This document shows positions 24,000 to 35,910 of a stretch of DNA of 64,000 bases, piece by piece. Made by a program: the position numbers and the translations under genes. Location of the stretch: positions 255,174,518-255,238,517 of the forward strand of contig OW240912.1 of the NCBI GenBank assembly GCA_933207985.1, in the 5' to 3' direction. Origin of the DNA: Pelobates cultripes (Eukaryota > Chordata > Amphibia > Anura > Pelobatidae). Under the pieces are notes generated by a model. That model saw only the letters and a program-made list of their open reading frames with translations, was not told the origin of the DNA and made no database searches. Within the stretch, counting starts at the first letter, position 1. Each line of letters begins with the position of its first letter.

Positions 24000-24960
24000 C
24001 ACTTCAACATCCACATATACCTGGCAAAGGTAAATACGGTGGTATTGCTGTACTTAGACGACATAGCTGAGCAACATATGAAGTATTCTACACTGGTAGC
24101 ACACATAAGGTTTGCAAAATATACTGTGCAAACTCACTTTGTGTGTCAAAAAGGCAGAAAAAACGCTTATTACCACTACACTTGGTATAGTTTGAATTTA
24201 AACCCTGCTAAGATGCTTGGAAATTGCACATAGGCCCAGCGTCAAAATTCAAAGTTCGGTAAAAACTGATATGGCTTGGTCTCCTATATGGCACTGTAGC
24301 TTCACGAAATAGTGCCAAATACATTCATTGGGGTGTCTTTTTACTCAGGAGACTTAGCCAAGCATAATTTGGGGGGTTTGAACTTAGTGCCACATGTGCC
24401 ACATATACAAAATGCCCAGCAAAAATGCAATCCATGTGTAAAAAACGCACAAATGTATTTTTTGCCACATACTTTGGCATATATTGGTGAAAAAATGGGG
24501 ACATGTTAAGGCACAATATGCACCATATGAGATACCCTGGTGTGTCTACTTTTACAAATGGTAGGCTTTTGTGGGCTTTTTTGAACAGTCAAACTGTTAT
24601 AATACCCCAAATGGAAGCATAGGCTCATTAAATCCGTCTCTCAAAATTCTACTGTGAATACTGAAAAGAACAGACCTCCCATATGGCACTGTAACTTCAC
24701 AAAATAGTGCCAAAGACATACAATGGAGGTGTCATTTTACTCAGCAGATGTAACTGAACACAATATAAAACTTTGTACAGGAATAGCACACACCAACTTT
24801 ACAAAATACACATGAGAATTTCTTTGTTATAAGTTTGTGCCAAAAACCAAATAAAACACAATTTTACTCCAATATTTAGCAGAGGTTGGCGGTGAAATGG
24901 CTACGTAGAAAGTGTCAAAACAACCCTAGGTAAATAGCCTGTGATGTCTACTTTATATAA
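24000..24960. repeat. Diverged modules of ~395 bp
   Basis: TATGGCACTGTA[AG]CTTCAC occurs at about 24288 and 24683. Each is followed by AATAGTGCCAAA, a TTTACTCAG block and an ACACAATAT- or GCATAATTT-type block. A third, weaker version begins near 24030. Related single modules lie at 20870 and 33105. Confidence 0.7.
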
Positions 24961-25474
24961 ATATATACTTTTGTGTGGCAATTTTGTTTTCTTTTATGGC
25001 TATTAAGCTTACAAGACAAACATACCAAATTCTAAAATCGCTCCACATTAAAAGTTTATTTTACTCCTTGTGCTTTGTGACCTGTAACTACCAAAAAAAA
25101 CTTAAAATCCCAGACACATTATATATTCTGTAAATCAGAACAACTAAATGAATTTATTTTTAATTACTTTCCTTAACCTGCACTAATTATGCACACATTA
25201 TTATTGCAAAAACTGTAAAAAAAACACAAATTTTTCATTTTTTTTGCATTTTTCTGTATTTTTTTTATAATAAATAAGCATTTATATATGTGTGTTACAT
25301 CAAATTAAAGCCCTTTCTGTCCTTTAAAAAAACGGTATATAATATGTGTCGGTGCAATAAATTAGTAAAATGCAAATTGCAGTTTATTTATTTTGCAAAC
25401 AGCAAAAAATGAAAAAAATGCTGTTGTCATTAAGTGATAGACAAGCTTTTGAAGCTCTATCCTTAAGGGGTTAA

Positions 25475-27485
25475 TTTTATGCTTATCTGTAAAGTGCTTT
25501 ATCCTTGGGTATGAAAAGTTTTCTCTCTATGGTAGAGAAAATGAGTTTCTAAGATTTTCAAATGATATGATCTGGTTCTGGTGTATTAACTGATTAATTC
25601 CTGGATACCATTATCTTTCCAATTTTTTATGTTTAGGTCTTCTTTATTTGCTGATAAAACATTTAATGGGAGGTCATCAATAATTTTTTCATAGATTTTA
25701 AATTATTTTTTCCATTTTATCCGAAATGGGAGAAGATTATTTAACACTATTCCCTTATTTACAGTGCTACTCTTTTGTATTCTCCAAAATAAAACTAATA
25801 GTCTGGCACTCCTGATATTGAGGCTTCAATTTTTTTTTTTATATTTCAAATTTAATATTTGTTTTTGTTGGCTTTTTTCTTCAACCATATGAATTTTTTC
25901 ATCATGGTTTGAATCATATTAAGCCATGGCTTTGGCATTTTGAAAAACGTAGTTCCATTTAGGTATTAAATATGATTTTACTACATTTATTCAGCCTATC
26001 CATGATATTTATGCATTTCTTAAATCTTTAAGTTTATTAGTTGTTTCAACAAGGGGAGGGTATTACTTTCCATTATCCCATTTGGGTGTTTTGAAATTTT
26101 TATGCCTAGGCATTGCATTAACCCATTCAAAGTTGTACTTTTCTTTAATCTTCGTTTTTATCTCTTTACAAAATTTTTTAGCCAGAATAACAGTTTCCTC
26201 TACATTTAACTTGAAGTTAGAGTATTCTACAAATTTGTTTAATATCTTGATCAGTTCTTCTAATGATTTGACAGGGTCTAGAATAGTGATTAGAATATCG
26301 TCCACATATAAAGGTAATTTATATTCTTCCTGACCTATTAAAATACCTCTAATCTTCATGTTTTGTCTGATTTTCCCATGCCAAGGGTTCAATATATAAC
26401 AAATATAACAACGGAGAGAGGACACCCTTGTCTTGTTCTGTGTATTAAACCAATCTGATGTTATGCCCTTCCTATTGTTCTAGCCATTTGTCGATTTGCC
26501 ATTTGTCGAGCCATCATAGCATCCATTATCCAGCCCTCAAATCCGAAGGCTTTTAAGGACGCCTTTTAAGAAGTCCTACCTGACCCTGTCGAAGGCCTTC
26601 TCTGCGTCCAACGACATGGCCAGGAATTCGGGTTCTCGAGTCATGGACCCAATCTATTATATTGACTATCTTCCTTTATACTATTGCTAGTGTCTAGCTT
26701 TAATAAAAACCAGCCTGATCTTTATGGATCAGGTATGGTAAGACACTTTGTAATCTGTTCACTATTATATTTGCACATAATTTTATGTCAGAATTCAAAA
26801 GTGTTATAGGCCTGTGACTCTTTTTAGTATTTTCTTAGTTTTGTATGTAATGTCAGAGTTCCCCAAAATTAGATCTAATCTGGAATACGTATAATGTACC
26901 TTAGAAAAACAGGTAAAATCTTTTTCTCTTGAGGATGGAATATCCTCCATAGATCAAATAACGCATACTTGTATAACAGGATTTTCAGTTGACTTGACAT
27001 TTTACCTTTCTCATCTTTTGAGGGTCACTCCTAGAGAGTTTATATCCATCATACCATTCAATATACCATTGAAGTCTCCTCCAATAAGAACTTTACCTTT
27101 TTTGATAGTGTCTATTTTGTATAGTACTTTTTGTAGGAAATTGATATTAACATTAGGTGCATACAAATTGGCAATCGCAAACTCCTCTTGTATTTTACAT
27201 ATTATGATATGCCTTCCATTTTTGTCTATCTCATGGAAAGAGATTTGTATATCTATATCCTTCGTTATCAAAATAGCAACTCCACATTTATTCTAATGAA
27301 GAGCATAATTTAATGTTAAATCTTTTGGGGATAAAGCGTACTATATATTTTTTTTATTTTTTTTACCAATGGGTCTCTTGTAATAAGATAATTTTAGCCT
27401 TTTCTAGCTTAATATAATCAAATACCATAGATCTTTTATCTGGGCTGTTTAACCCTTAGGCTTTAAGCATTAGAATCTTAACCAT
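25475..27485 (-). pseudogene. L1 ORF2 (endonuclease and reverse transcriptase) remnant
   Basis: The minus-strand ATG near 27485 opens MVKI...GLNSPDKR...KIILLQETHW, the typical L1 ORF2 start. Then come NLYAPN and LIGGDFN (endonuclease, 27170-27070), LDAEKAFDRV (reverse transcriptase, about 26630-26580) and YVDDILI (active-site box, about 26300). The usual box in L1 is often FADD or YADD. Many stops and frameshifts show it is dead. Its 3' part lies beyond the piggyBac-like insertion at 22003-22683. Confidence 0.85.
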
Positions 27486-28692
27486 TTTGTGTTAATGTAA
27501 CCTTACATATAGCATTTTCTTGGGAATTTGCAACAAAACAAATAAGTTAGACAACGATTACAAACATATAACCTCGTGAGAGGAACACATAGAGCATCTC
27601 CATTCTCCCATAGAAGGGACAGAGTTCCACAACCTAATTCCCCAGGTGTGGAAAGAAAACTTAATTTATCCAAAATATGAAGTTAATTGAGAATATACCC
27701 TAGCCTTAATCTGAAAGCAGCCTTGAGGGAAGAAAAGGTAACTTCTATGTGAAATTATACATTGGAGGGGAGGGAGGAGAGGAAAAAAAAAACCACACAT
27801 CCATTTTCTGTCCTAAATGTGTATACTTTATATTTAATATGTTTAACCTTTTCAATTATATTTCCTTTTTCCATTTAAGTGATTGAGTGATTCTTTAGTG
27901 TTTTATATTACTTTTTACTTTAATCCAATACCTTAGATAACACATATTTTCTCGTTACTTATTTCCTCTTTTTACTCTGTTTGCTTAAGATAGTACTGTT
28001 AAATCCTTTATTATTTTTGTATATATTATAGTTATATCATAAACTGGTGACTTATCACGTGTATACTTTTTATCTATTTCTCTCCTGTTTGTGTAATTTG
28101 TCTATTGTGTTTTTGTGAATTTACTTATTTGTGTTATATATAACTAAATAATGAATAATTTCCTATATTTTTTAGGGTGCCTTTCCCTTAATTTAGATTT
28201 TCCTTTCCCATTTCCTTAAGAATACTTATTAGTGCTTTCTATTATGCATTTTCCATTTAATTTTATAGTCAAGTGGAAGTGCTTATAATTATCTATTTGT
28301 GAAATAGCCAGTGATTCTAAAAAAAATAATAAAATAAATATATATATAAATTTATCTGCTCTACTTATAATACTCATATCTATCTTTTTTATTACTTTGT
28401 TCCTCCCTCTCCTTCATCCTCCATATCCCTTAATTAATCAATCAAGATCCCCCTTGAAGAGCTGCCTTACCGGCGAAACGTGCGTCGGGGCTCTGCTCTG
28501 CACTATACTCTATAACAATTACTTTAAAACATCTGTTTTTTTTTTTTTTCATTAGATCATAGATATTATGTCCTCTGCAAGAGATATATAGGCAGGTCAT
28601 TTGTATGACTCTGTTTTTTCCCAAGACAGTTTCTTATACAGAATAGGTGCCCTTGAAGGCACAGCTTAGCAATTTACAGGACGATTGGGTAA
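27486..28692. other. L1 inter-ORF region plus unassigned AT-rich sequence
   Basis: Between the ORF2 start and the T2 MITE. 27486 to about 27780 may be the L1 ORF1-ORF2 junction. 27780-28440 is very AT-rich with no recognised domain. A hammerhead-like fragment at 28453 suggests a Penelope-like tail inserted here. Confidence 0.45.
28453..28479 (+). ncRNA. Decayed hammerhead-like motif (copy 3)
   Basis: CUUGAAGA, stem GCUG/CGGC with a six-base loop, then GAAAC. The first box departs from CUGANGA. Confidence 0.35.
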
Positions 28693-29172
28693 AGGACCAC
28701 TATAGTGCCAGGAAAACATACTCGTTTTCCTGGCACTATAGTGCCCTGAGGTTACCCCCACCCTCAGGGACCCCCTCCCGCCCGGCTCTGGGGAGAGGAA
28801 AGGGGTAAAACGTACCTTTTTCCAGCGCTGGGCGGGGAGCTCTCCTCCTCCTCTCTGCCTCCGATCCTCCCATTCGGCTGAATGTGCACGCGCGGCAAGA
28901 GCTGCACGCGCATTCAGCCGGTCTCATAGGAAAGCATTTACAATGCTTTCCTATGGACGATTGCGTGTTCTCACTGTGATTTTCACAGTGAGAATCACGC
29001 AAGCGCCTCTAGCGGCTGTCAATGAGACAGCCACTAGAGGATTTGGAGGATGGATTCACTGAAACTGCTATGTTTATAAAAAAATAAATAAAAAATTGGG
29101 TTAACCCTAGAGGGACCTAGCACCCAGACCACTTCATTAAGCTGAAATGGTCTGGGTGCCTAGAGTGGTCCT
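28693..29172. mobile_element. T2/Kolobok-type MITE
   Basis: Ends AAGGACCACTATAGTGCC and AGAGTGGTCCTCTAA. The outer TTAA has mutated to GTAA and CTAA. Near the ends are GGAAAACA...TTTTCC and CCCAGACCACTTC...GGTCTGGGTG hairpins. The middle holds a palindrome around TAGGAAAGCATTTACAATGC. Reverse orientation relative to the copy at 44486. Confidence 0.75.
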
Positions 29173-29432
29173 CTAACAGCACTATTTGGGAAAACAGTCA
29201 TGCATTGAACAATTCGATTGTTGTATCTGATGAGAGTTTTTCAGGCTAAGTTACTCGCTTTTATAGAGTTTATAACCTAAACACAGTTACACTGATAGTT
29301 CCCTTCAAGGGAAACTGATACAATAGTATACTAAACTATAGTCAGTGGTTCTTTTTACCCTATTGATACTTTGTGTTTCTTAGTATTGCCAATTTCATTT
29401 TCACTGGCATTTCTAAATCTTTTTGCAAGCTT

Positions 29433-29512
29433 TTAACCCCTTAAGGACACATTACATGTGTGATATGTCATGATTCCCTTTTATTCCAGAAGTTTGGTCC
29501 TTAAGGGGTTAA
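29433..29512. mobile_element. Short piggyBac-like MITE, copy B
   Basis: TTAACCCCTTAAGGACAC ... GGTCCTTAAGGGGTTAA, 80 bp. The core CCCTTTTATTCCAGAAGT is inverted relative to copies A, C and D. It lies in the L1 ORF1 side. Confidence 0.85.
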
Positions 29513-30120
29513 ACGAATTTATTAAATGTTATGTTTTAATTAATTGGCACCTGTAGGCAAGCACCTTCCTATTCAATTACTTCTTACCTAAGGTTACCTG
29601 CTTTCCTGATACTCTTAGTTCCTATTTCTTTCCCCATCAAAATACTTTATAATTGTTAACTCTAGTGCTTGAATCTTTTGCTCTGTGTTCTCTTGTTTAG
29701 CTTGTTGTTCTTCTCAAAATTCTACATGTTCCAATTTATTTTCAAATATTTTAAGCCTTTGTCCAATTTCCTTTATTTCTTTTTTAGGTCAATAGTGTTG
29801 TTTATAATTTCTTGTTTTATGGCTATTAGTTGTTGTTCAAAACACGTCTTAGTCCGGGGTTACGGCAGTTATTTCCATCTCCCTTACAATTTCCGTTTGT
29901 GTTGGGTCTTTATCATTGTAATTAGGGTTTCTTCACTTAAAAATGATCCAGACATTGGTTTTTCAGTTTGAATTGTGAAAAAATGTGAGCCTTTTTTTCT
30001 GGTCTCTGGTCCTTCTTTTCTCTTTTTCTCTGTTTTCTCTGTTTTCCATTTCCTTATTAGTACCTGATTTTTGCTCTTGATTCCTTCTTGTTGACATCAT
30101 TTATTTATTTCTTCTTTGTT
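29513..30120 (-). pseudogene. L1 ORF1 remnant
   Basis: Minus-strand start near 30098 reads MMSTRRNQEQKSG and a basic stretch (NRENREKEK). A coiled-coil-like part lies at about 29800-29640 (LKIFENKLEHVE, then KQENTEQKIQALELTI). This is the layout of L1 ORF1 protein, the RNA-binding trimer. Stops interrupt it. It is upstream, in transcription order, of the ORF2 start at 27485. Confidence 0.65.
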
Positions 30121-30480
30121 ATATTTCCCTCCTCCAGTGTCCTGTCCCTTTAAGTCATCAGATGTATAAACTAGCAAGTAAGGAAATAGGGGGATTAAAA
30201 AACTAGATAGAGGATTGTAAACAGAAGTCAAATTTTGCAGATTTTCCCCTTGTCTCTCCCTTTATTCTCCTTCTTCCTTTCCCTTTTCTTTTTCTTAAAG
30301 GGGCGCTAATTTTGCCCGAGTTTGTCCTACTCAGAGCTCCTCCAACTTTCCCAATCTTATCCTTCCAGTCTTTTCCTTTCTTTTGGGGGTTCAGCAGCTT
30401 CTCTCTTACGTTGATTGTGAATCTCTTTAAAGTTATCACATTTAATGGATAAGCCCGCTTAGTGAAATATAATAAGATAT
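30121..30480 (-). mobile_element. Probable L1 5' region
   Basis: A lysine-rich minus frame (30439-30203) and pyrimidine-rich + strand precede the ORF1 start. It probably belongs to the L1 5' UTR, inferred from position. Confidence 0.4.
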
Positions 30481-30530
30481 AGTGTCTCTTATGAGGCTCA
30501 GAATAGTAATCGTTTGTGCATTATATATGT

Positions 30531-30535
30531 ATGTA

Positions 30536-30595
<60 letters not shown>

Positions 30596-30656
30596 CACAT
30601 AATATATATATATATATATTATATATATGTGTATGTATATATATATATATATATAT
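30531..30656. repeat. (TG)n/(TA)n compound microsatellite
   Basis: TG run 30535-30556 followed by interrupted TA runs to 30656. Confidence 0.95.
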
Positions 30657-30726
30657 TTTTTTTTCCCGCTTTTCTTTCCCACCTCCTTCCCCCTTTCCTT
30701 CCTTGAGACATATAATTCTTTCCCTC

Positions 30727-31975
30727 TGTGACGGACCGCCTGACACCCTGACCGGGTGCCTCAGTCAATCGATGCTTCTAGTGCTCACCGAGGACTCCAA
30801 GTACTTCACCAGACACCATAAGCACAGTAGACCCCATGAATCGCCGTAGCTTGTTTGGGGTCTCGCAGTCCTACACCCACCATGGACCCAGGACCAGGAT
30901 CCAGCTTCCAATGGGTGAACCTCTCCTACTCCAGAGAGCGTAGCAGGAATAGCCCTAACCCAGGGGAGTATAGCAATCTCCAGTGTGAATATAGCTGTCC
31001 CCCCCACACATGAGATGAAACTCTATGTTGAGGGCGAACAGGAACTGATTTTAATGGTGCCACATTTGGCCTTATATGACAATCCCCATGCAAGAGGTAC
31101 GCCCACATGGACCTTGTTGGGGACTCCAACACAAAGTCACAGACCAATCATAACAGTGTTTAACCCCTTAAGGACCAAACTTCTGGAATAAAAGGGAATC
31201 ATGACATATGTCACACATGTCATGTGTCCTTAAGGGGTTAAACACATGACACTCCCATAACAAACATACAATCCTTCCCCTCTGCCAGGGAGATAACTGG
31301 TTTAATACAGTATCTGACTCAATTATCTCCAGGCAGAAAAAAACACACATTTCTACAAAGTCCCAAAAGTACCCCAAAACACATAATATACCCAGATAGC
31401 CCTGATCTGGGTGACCAACATATCCAAAAATCACCCAGATCAGTTCGAGTTCAGGAATTTTATGGAAGTCATTTATTTGACTGACTGCAGGCATGGTTCC
31501 ATGCCCAAAACTGTTTCAGAGAATTAGGCTGGGGATTCGAAGTAACAATAAAAATACAGAACGTAGAGAGTTCGTATGGCACTTATACTATGTCTCTCCT
31601 TTGGGAGTTTGTTTTTACCGAACGCCGTTCATATCCCGTTCGAATAGCCGAACATCCATGGAAGGTAAATAGTGAGCGAAGTTCATGCCATCGAGTGTCC
31701 GATTTGAGTTCCATGCACTCGATGACCAAACACTGCTGAATGCGTTCGGCTAAACAAGATGGCCGCCGCCACGTGTTTGAATGCCACTTCGAATGACTTT
31801 GAGAGTTTGGGAGTTCGAAGGGTTACTGTCCAAGTTCAAAAGCGCTCAAACTGTTTTTTGGTTTTTTTTGTTTGTTTTTTTAAAAACAAAATCTAGTACA
31901 GGGGCCATAGTCACAGGGCAGGAGGCTGGCAAACAGGCCCCTCCAAGAGCCAGTGGGGAGGTTACGTTCACCACA
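30727..31975 (-). mobile_element. LTR, minus orientation, same family as 18714
   Basis: Plus-strand borders TGTGACGGACC and TTCACCACA. The outer 5-mers CCCTC and CTCTC differ at one base. On the minus strand CATATAAGG (about 31075) is followed by CCCTCAACATAGAGTTTCAT and GGGGGG, matching the promoter-proximal segment of the LTR at 18714. It is interrupted by a piggyBac-like MITE (31160-31241). No pol sequence is attached. Confidence 0.7.
31160..31241. mobile_element. Short piggyBac-like MITE, copy C
   Basis: TTAACCCCTTAAGGACCAAA ... GTGTCCTTAAGGGGTTAA, 82 bp. Nested inside the LTR, so younger than it. Centre ACTTCTGGAATAAAAGGGAA. Confidence 0.9.
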
Positions 31976-32299
31976 CTCTCTAATATTGCTCTTATGCATT
32001 TAATTCACATGATTAATTTTCTCTTTACAGCACTTTAGAGGTATTTAAAAAAAAAAAAAAAAAAAAGTATAAAAAGATTCAATGCAATAAAGGAGAGTAA
32101 TGAGCCTTAGTATTGCCTTTTAGATATTAATTTGCAATATTCATCGCTTTCTTTGTTGTATAGAGAAGTAAAGACACCCTCTCTCTCAGCTTCACTATGT
32201 TATTTTGCAGGTTTCAAGTGATCTCTTGACTCCCTTCAAGGATTCCTACTTCTATTTCCTTTTTGTGTACTATCCTTACCTTTTTTGTGTCATTTTACC
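31976..32299. other. No gene recognised
   Basis: Contains an A-run (32048-32066), possibly the tail of an old retroinsertion. Confidence 0.4.
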
Positions 32300-32454
32300 C
32301 CACTCCCTCTAGCATGTAAGCTCATTGAGCAGGGCCCTCGACCCCTCTGTTCCTGTGTGTTGTCTTGTCTGGTTACAACTACATGTCTGTTTGTCCACCC
32401 ATTGTAAAGCGCTGCGGAATTTGATGGCGTTATATAAATATAATAATAATAATT
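32300..32454 (+). mobile_element. CR1/L2-type LINE or SINE 3' tail
   Basis: TGTAAGCTCATTGAGCAGGG, then TTGTAAAGCGCTGCGGAATT, then GGCGTTATATAAATA and (TAA)n. This tail is widespread in vertebrate repeats. A diverged minus-strand copy is at 56174-56332. Confidence 0.7.
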
Positions 32455-33104
32455 TGCAGCTTGTTTCTTAGTCACTTTCAATCAGCATGGAGGATGCAGC
32501 GGCATCTCACACCCGCTGTCGGCCCTCCACAGTTGTATGGGTATTCCACAATTGTATAAGGACGGATAGAATGCAATGCTGCTCTTTAGAGGTCTTTTTC
32601 CTTCAGGTGCAAGCTGACATTCGGGGATTCCTCACATGGGGCTTGCAGCCATTTGCAGTGTTGACAGCGCTGCTTTCTGTATTTTTGGCGGGTCTCTCAC
32701 CATCGACGGACGCACGTCGCACATGTGCTTACGTCATTCCACTCGGGCGGATCGGCTCCTACACTCTTAATACCTGATAATCTGTCTCCCTATTGATCCA
32801 ATATACGTAGCTAAACTTACTCTAAACTGCATAGGCTCTGTCTTATATTTATCGGTTTAACCACTGTTTGCTAGCCTAGTACAGTTATTTTAATCATTTT
32901 CTAATATTCTAAAAATGTGCAAGTTTTATCAACTACCCAACTGTAATACGTGATGCTAAGCCTGAGGAATGCTTTTGGGGTACCTCAAGCCTGTTTGTAC
33001 TATTCCTATGCATGGCAAAAATTCATCTTTAAGAAATACTAATTTGTTGGGGTGAGGTGAGGGGTTGACAGTGCTGCTTTAATACAATTCCATCAAAATT
33101 CTAA
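32455..33104. other. No gene recognised
   Basis: Short open frames only; none resembles a known protein. Confidence 0.45.
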
Positions 33105-33280
33105 CTGTGAAAATGGAGATGGTTGTGGTCTTATATGGCACTGCAGCTTCATGTGATAGTGGCAAAGGCATATATTGGGGGTATTGTACTCTAAAGATTT
33201 AGCTTAACACAATTTGGGGATTTGTACATGGGTAGTACATATCAGGCTTATGTGTGTATGTTTAAAAAAAAAAAGTCACA
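33105..33280. repeat. Dispersed module related to the 2.8-kb element
   Basis: TATATGGCACTGCAGCTTCA, GATAGTGGCAAAGGCATATA, TTAGCTTAACACAATTTGGG in the order seen at 24288-24400. No element border seen. Confidence 0.6.
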
Positions 33281-33516
33281 ATTGTTACTACCTATTTTTT
33301 TTTTTTTCTTCCTCCAGCTCCCCCCACCCCCATACTCTACAGGCTGGTGGGGAGGATCACCTTAAACGGCTGTCAGGGCACTACAGTGGTAGGAATACAC
33401 ATTTAAAAAAAAAAAAAAAATTATTTTATAAAAGTGAATATTTCTTTTTGCAAAATGGAAAAGAAGAGGACACACTCATCACACATAAAGCACATTAGCA
33501 AGCTAGTGCTCTAGGA

Positions 33517-33997
33517 CAGGGGTCCCCAACCCCAAAAACGTTCACACAACTATACCGTCTTATGATCATAGCACTGGGAAATGTGCCTCCCTCTCCCCCC
33601 TAGAGATCTCCCTCTCTGGCCCGCTTGCAGTGTACTGCTGGCAGCCGGCAGGGGAGGGAGAGAGGACCCGGGGGAGATCTAACCTGCAGCTCAGTCGGGT
33701 TTTCCTCTCGTGAGCTCGAAAAACGTTGCCGCGGTTACCACGGCAATGCTCCGAATCTCGCAAGAGTCAAATCTAGCAGCTCCTGAGGCTGCTAGAGTTC
33801 ACTCTCACCACTGAGACCACCAGAGACTGCAGGAGATGCCCCCTCCCAGGCAAATGTAATTAGAGAAAGGGGATTTCAAAATAAAATTTTTCATTTTTAA
33901 AAAAAAATAAAATACAGACACACTGGCTAACGCAGGCCCGCTAAATATTTCTCCTCTTTTCGCCAGTCCCCGGGTGCTAAAAGGTTGGAGAACAGTG
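33517..33997. mobile_element. Short hAT-type element with exact 8-bp duplication
   Basis: Starts CAGGGGTCCCCAACC and ends GGTTGGAGAACAGTG. CTCTAGGA flanks both sides (33509-33516 and 33998-34005). The interior is GC-rich with GTTGCCGCGGTTACCACGGC but has no transposase. Confidence 0.9.
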
Positions 33998-34023
33998 CTC
34001 TAGGAGACTGAAGTATCCCTTGA

Positions 34024-34575
34024 AAGGGACACTCCAAGCACCCAGACCACTTCTGCCCGTTGGAGTGGTCTGGGTGCCAACTCCCACTACCCTTAACCCT
34101 GCAAGTGTAATTATTGCAGTTTTTTATAAACTGCAATAATTACCTTGCAGGGTTAACTCCACCTCAAGTGGCTGTCTACTAGACAGCCACTAGAGGGTAC
34201 TTCCTGGTTTCTAGCACAGGAAACCTGTGCTAGAGCGTCGCTGGACGTCCTCACGATGTGTGAGGATCTCCAGCGTCGCTCATTTCCCCATAGGAAAGCA
34301 TTGAAATGCAATTTCAATGCTTTCCTATGGGGAGCGCTAATGCGCATTAGGTCTCCCCGGCTGGTGGGCGGGATCAGTCTCGCCCACCGGCCGATGCAAT
34401 CAGAGGGAGGAGCGGCGCGGAGGAAGAAGCAGCGACGTGGGACATCGTCGCTGCCTCAGGTAAGTTACTTAAGGGGTTTTCACTCCTTCAGCAACCGTGG
34501 ATTGGGGGGTGGGAGGGAGAGGGGGACCTGCAGTACCAGGAAAACGGATTGTTTTCCTGGCACTGGAGTTTCCCT
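34024..34575. mobile_element. T2/Kolobok-type MITE
   Basis: Left AAGGGACACTCCAAGCACCC with mutated TTGA (34020-34023), right GGAGTTTCCCTT with TTAA (34576-34579). Interior palindromes include CTGCAATAATTACC around 34110-34145 and CCCATAGGAAAGCATTGAAA repeated inverted at 34290-34335. Confidence 0.75.
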
Positions 34576-34579
34576 TTAA

Positions 34580-35560
34580 GGATAAACCAAGAAACTTTTT
34601 TATTTTTTTTATTTTTTTAAACTCTTAATTTCCACAACTTTTAGCTAAGAAAGGAACAAATGTTAAAAAAAACCAACTGTAATCTATACAGGAGTCTGTG
34701 TTATAATCTGGGTAAAGCCAGTGTTTGTTTGCACAATTGGTGTGGTTTTTATTTTATATTAGTATACATCCCTCCTGTCACCTGGGGTTTTATTTCTGTG
34801 GTTACCCTTTTTGGTTAAAGGCGTAGACACCTGTCATTGTTCATGAAATAAAACCAGATTGGGAAGAATTGTTCTGCTTGTGCATATTTTGAATACCCTC
34901 TAAGCGTGTCCTTGGAATTTCCTTATTTAGCATGCAAGTAATGTGATGCTTTCTGAAATAGACTATTTCAAGGAATCAAACACTTGCAAACAGTGATGCA
35001 GGACATTTGTACAAAGCCATAAAAGCAAGCGTTCTTTCGAAAATACATTTCAGGAACAAAGCCAAACCTCTGTTGTACAGTATTATATATTTGGTTTTTA
35101 TTTTCAGTGGAGTTTAGCATCATGTAGTTTAGATTTCTGTGGTTCTTACCTCCTGTGTTCATAAGTTCCAACAGTCATGGATTTATTATTATATTCTTGA
35201 ATTTGTTCCCTGTCCCACCTTCCTGGATTTGTTTTCTGGTTTTAAAGTTTCAAGAACTTTACTAGATGTTGACTGAGGACATTCAGCACCTATGAGCATG
35301 CTTCGGCAGCGCTTTGTTCATGGATTACCCTGAGTGGGACTGATGTGCATCAGATGTTGCTTGGGTTCTGGGAGCTGGATCACCTGACATTGGGCTCTTT
35401 AATCCTGGATTTTTTTATAGTTGGTGAAGAGGTCAGGAGCATGTACTTATTTATGCATTAGCAGCACAATCTTCATTGGTAGAGAGAAGGGGAAATACGA
35501 TAGAAATGTGGGAATATGTCTAAATTATGATGGTGTGCCTTGGGGGAAAATTCTTGATAA
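34580..35560. other. No gene recognised
   Basis: AT-rich; no coding or element signature. Confidence 0.45.
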
Positions 35561-35563
35561 ATA

Positions 35564-35752
35564 AACTTCAAACTGCAGCCTACAAAATCATGCAAACACA
35601 CTTTATTGTGAAATGTTAATAGTGACAAAAAATACCTTATAGCAGATTTGAGGGGCTGGGACAGTCTGCTATAAGATATTTTTTTATAACCAATAACTTT
35701 TCACAATAAAGTGTTTTTTGCATGATTTTGGAGGCTGCAGCTTGAAGTTTGT
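35564..35752. repeat. Foldback element with ~85-bp arms
   Basis: ACTTCAAACTGCAGCCTACA on the left matches inverted GGAGGCTGCAGCTTGAAGTT on the right. AATCATGCAAAACAC-like and TTATAGCAGA blocks also pair, around a loop TTTGAGGGGCTGGGACAG (35651-35668). Probably a MITE of unknown family. Confidence 0.75.
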
Positions 35753-35784
35753 TTAAGGGATTTTACCCTTGACTATCATCTTCT

Positions 35785-35910
35785 GGACAGTGATCTCAGA
35801 TGGAATATGGAATCTGCTGAAGCCACTCCACCAACTTGGGAGTCACAGCCCCGAGTGCTCCTATCACAACTGGGACTACTACTGCCTTCACTTTCCACAT
35901 CCTTTCTAGC
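35785..35910 (-). pseudogene. Non-LTR retrotransposon C-terminal fragment
   Basis: The minus strand reads WKVKAVVVPVVIGALG, then AVTPKLVEWLQQIP before a stop. A VxPVVIGALGxVTxxLxxWL motif is familiar from the C-terminal part of certain vertebrate LINE polyproteins (I recall R2/NeSL-like). The clade is uncertain. Confidence 0.4.

Larger units (their letters stand above)
22684..25474. mobile_element. Very large non-autonomous piggyBac-like element (2.8 kb)
   Basis: Left end TTAACCCCTTAACGACG, right end ATCCTTAAGGGGTTAA, TTAA on both sides (22684-22687, 25471-25474). The flanks on either side are parts of one L1, supporting these borders as insertion points. No transposase frame is visible. The left part has a hairpin (GCTCCGGTCTGC with GCAGACCGGGAGC), then a roughly 365-bp direct duplication, then modules repeating about every 395 bp. 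Confidence 0.8.
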
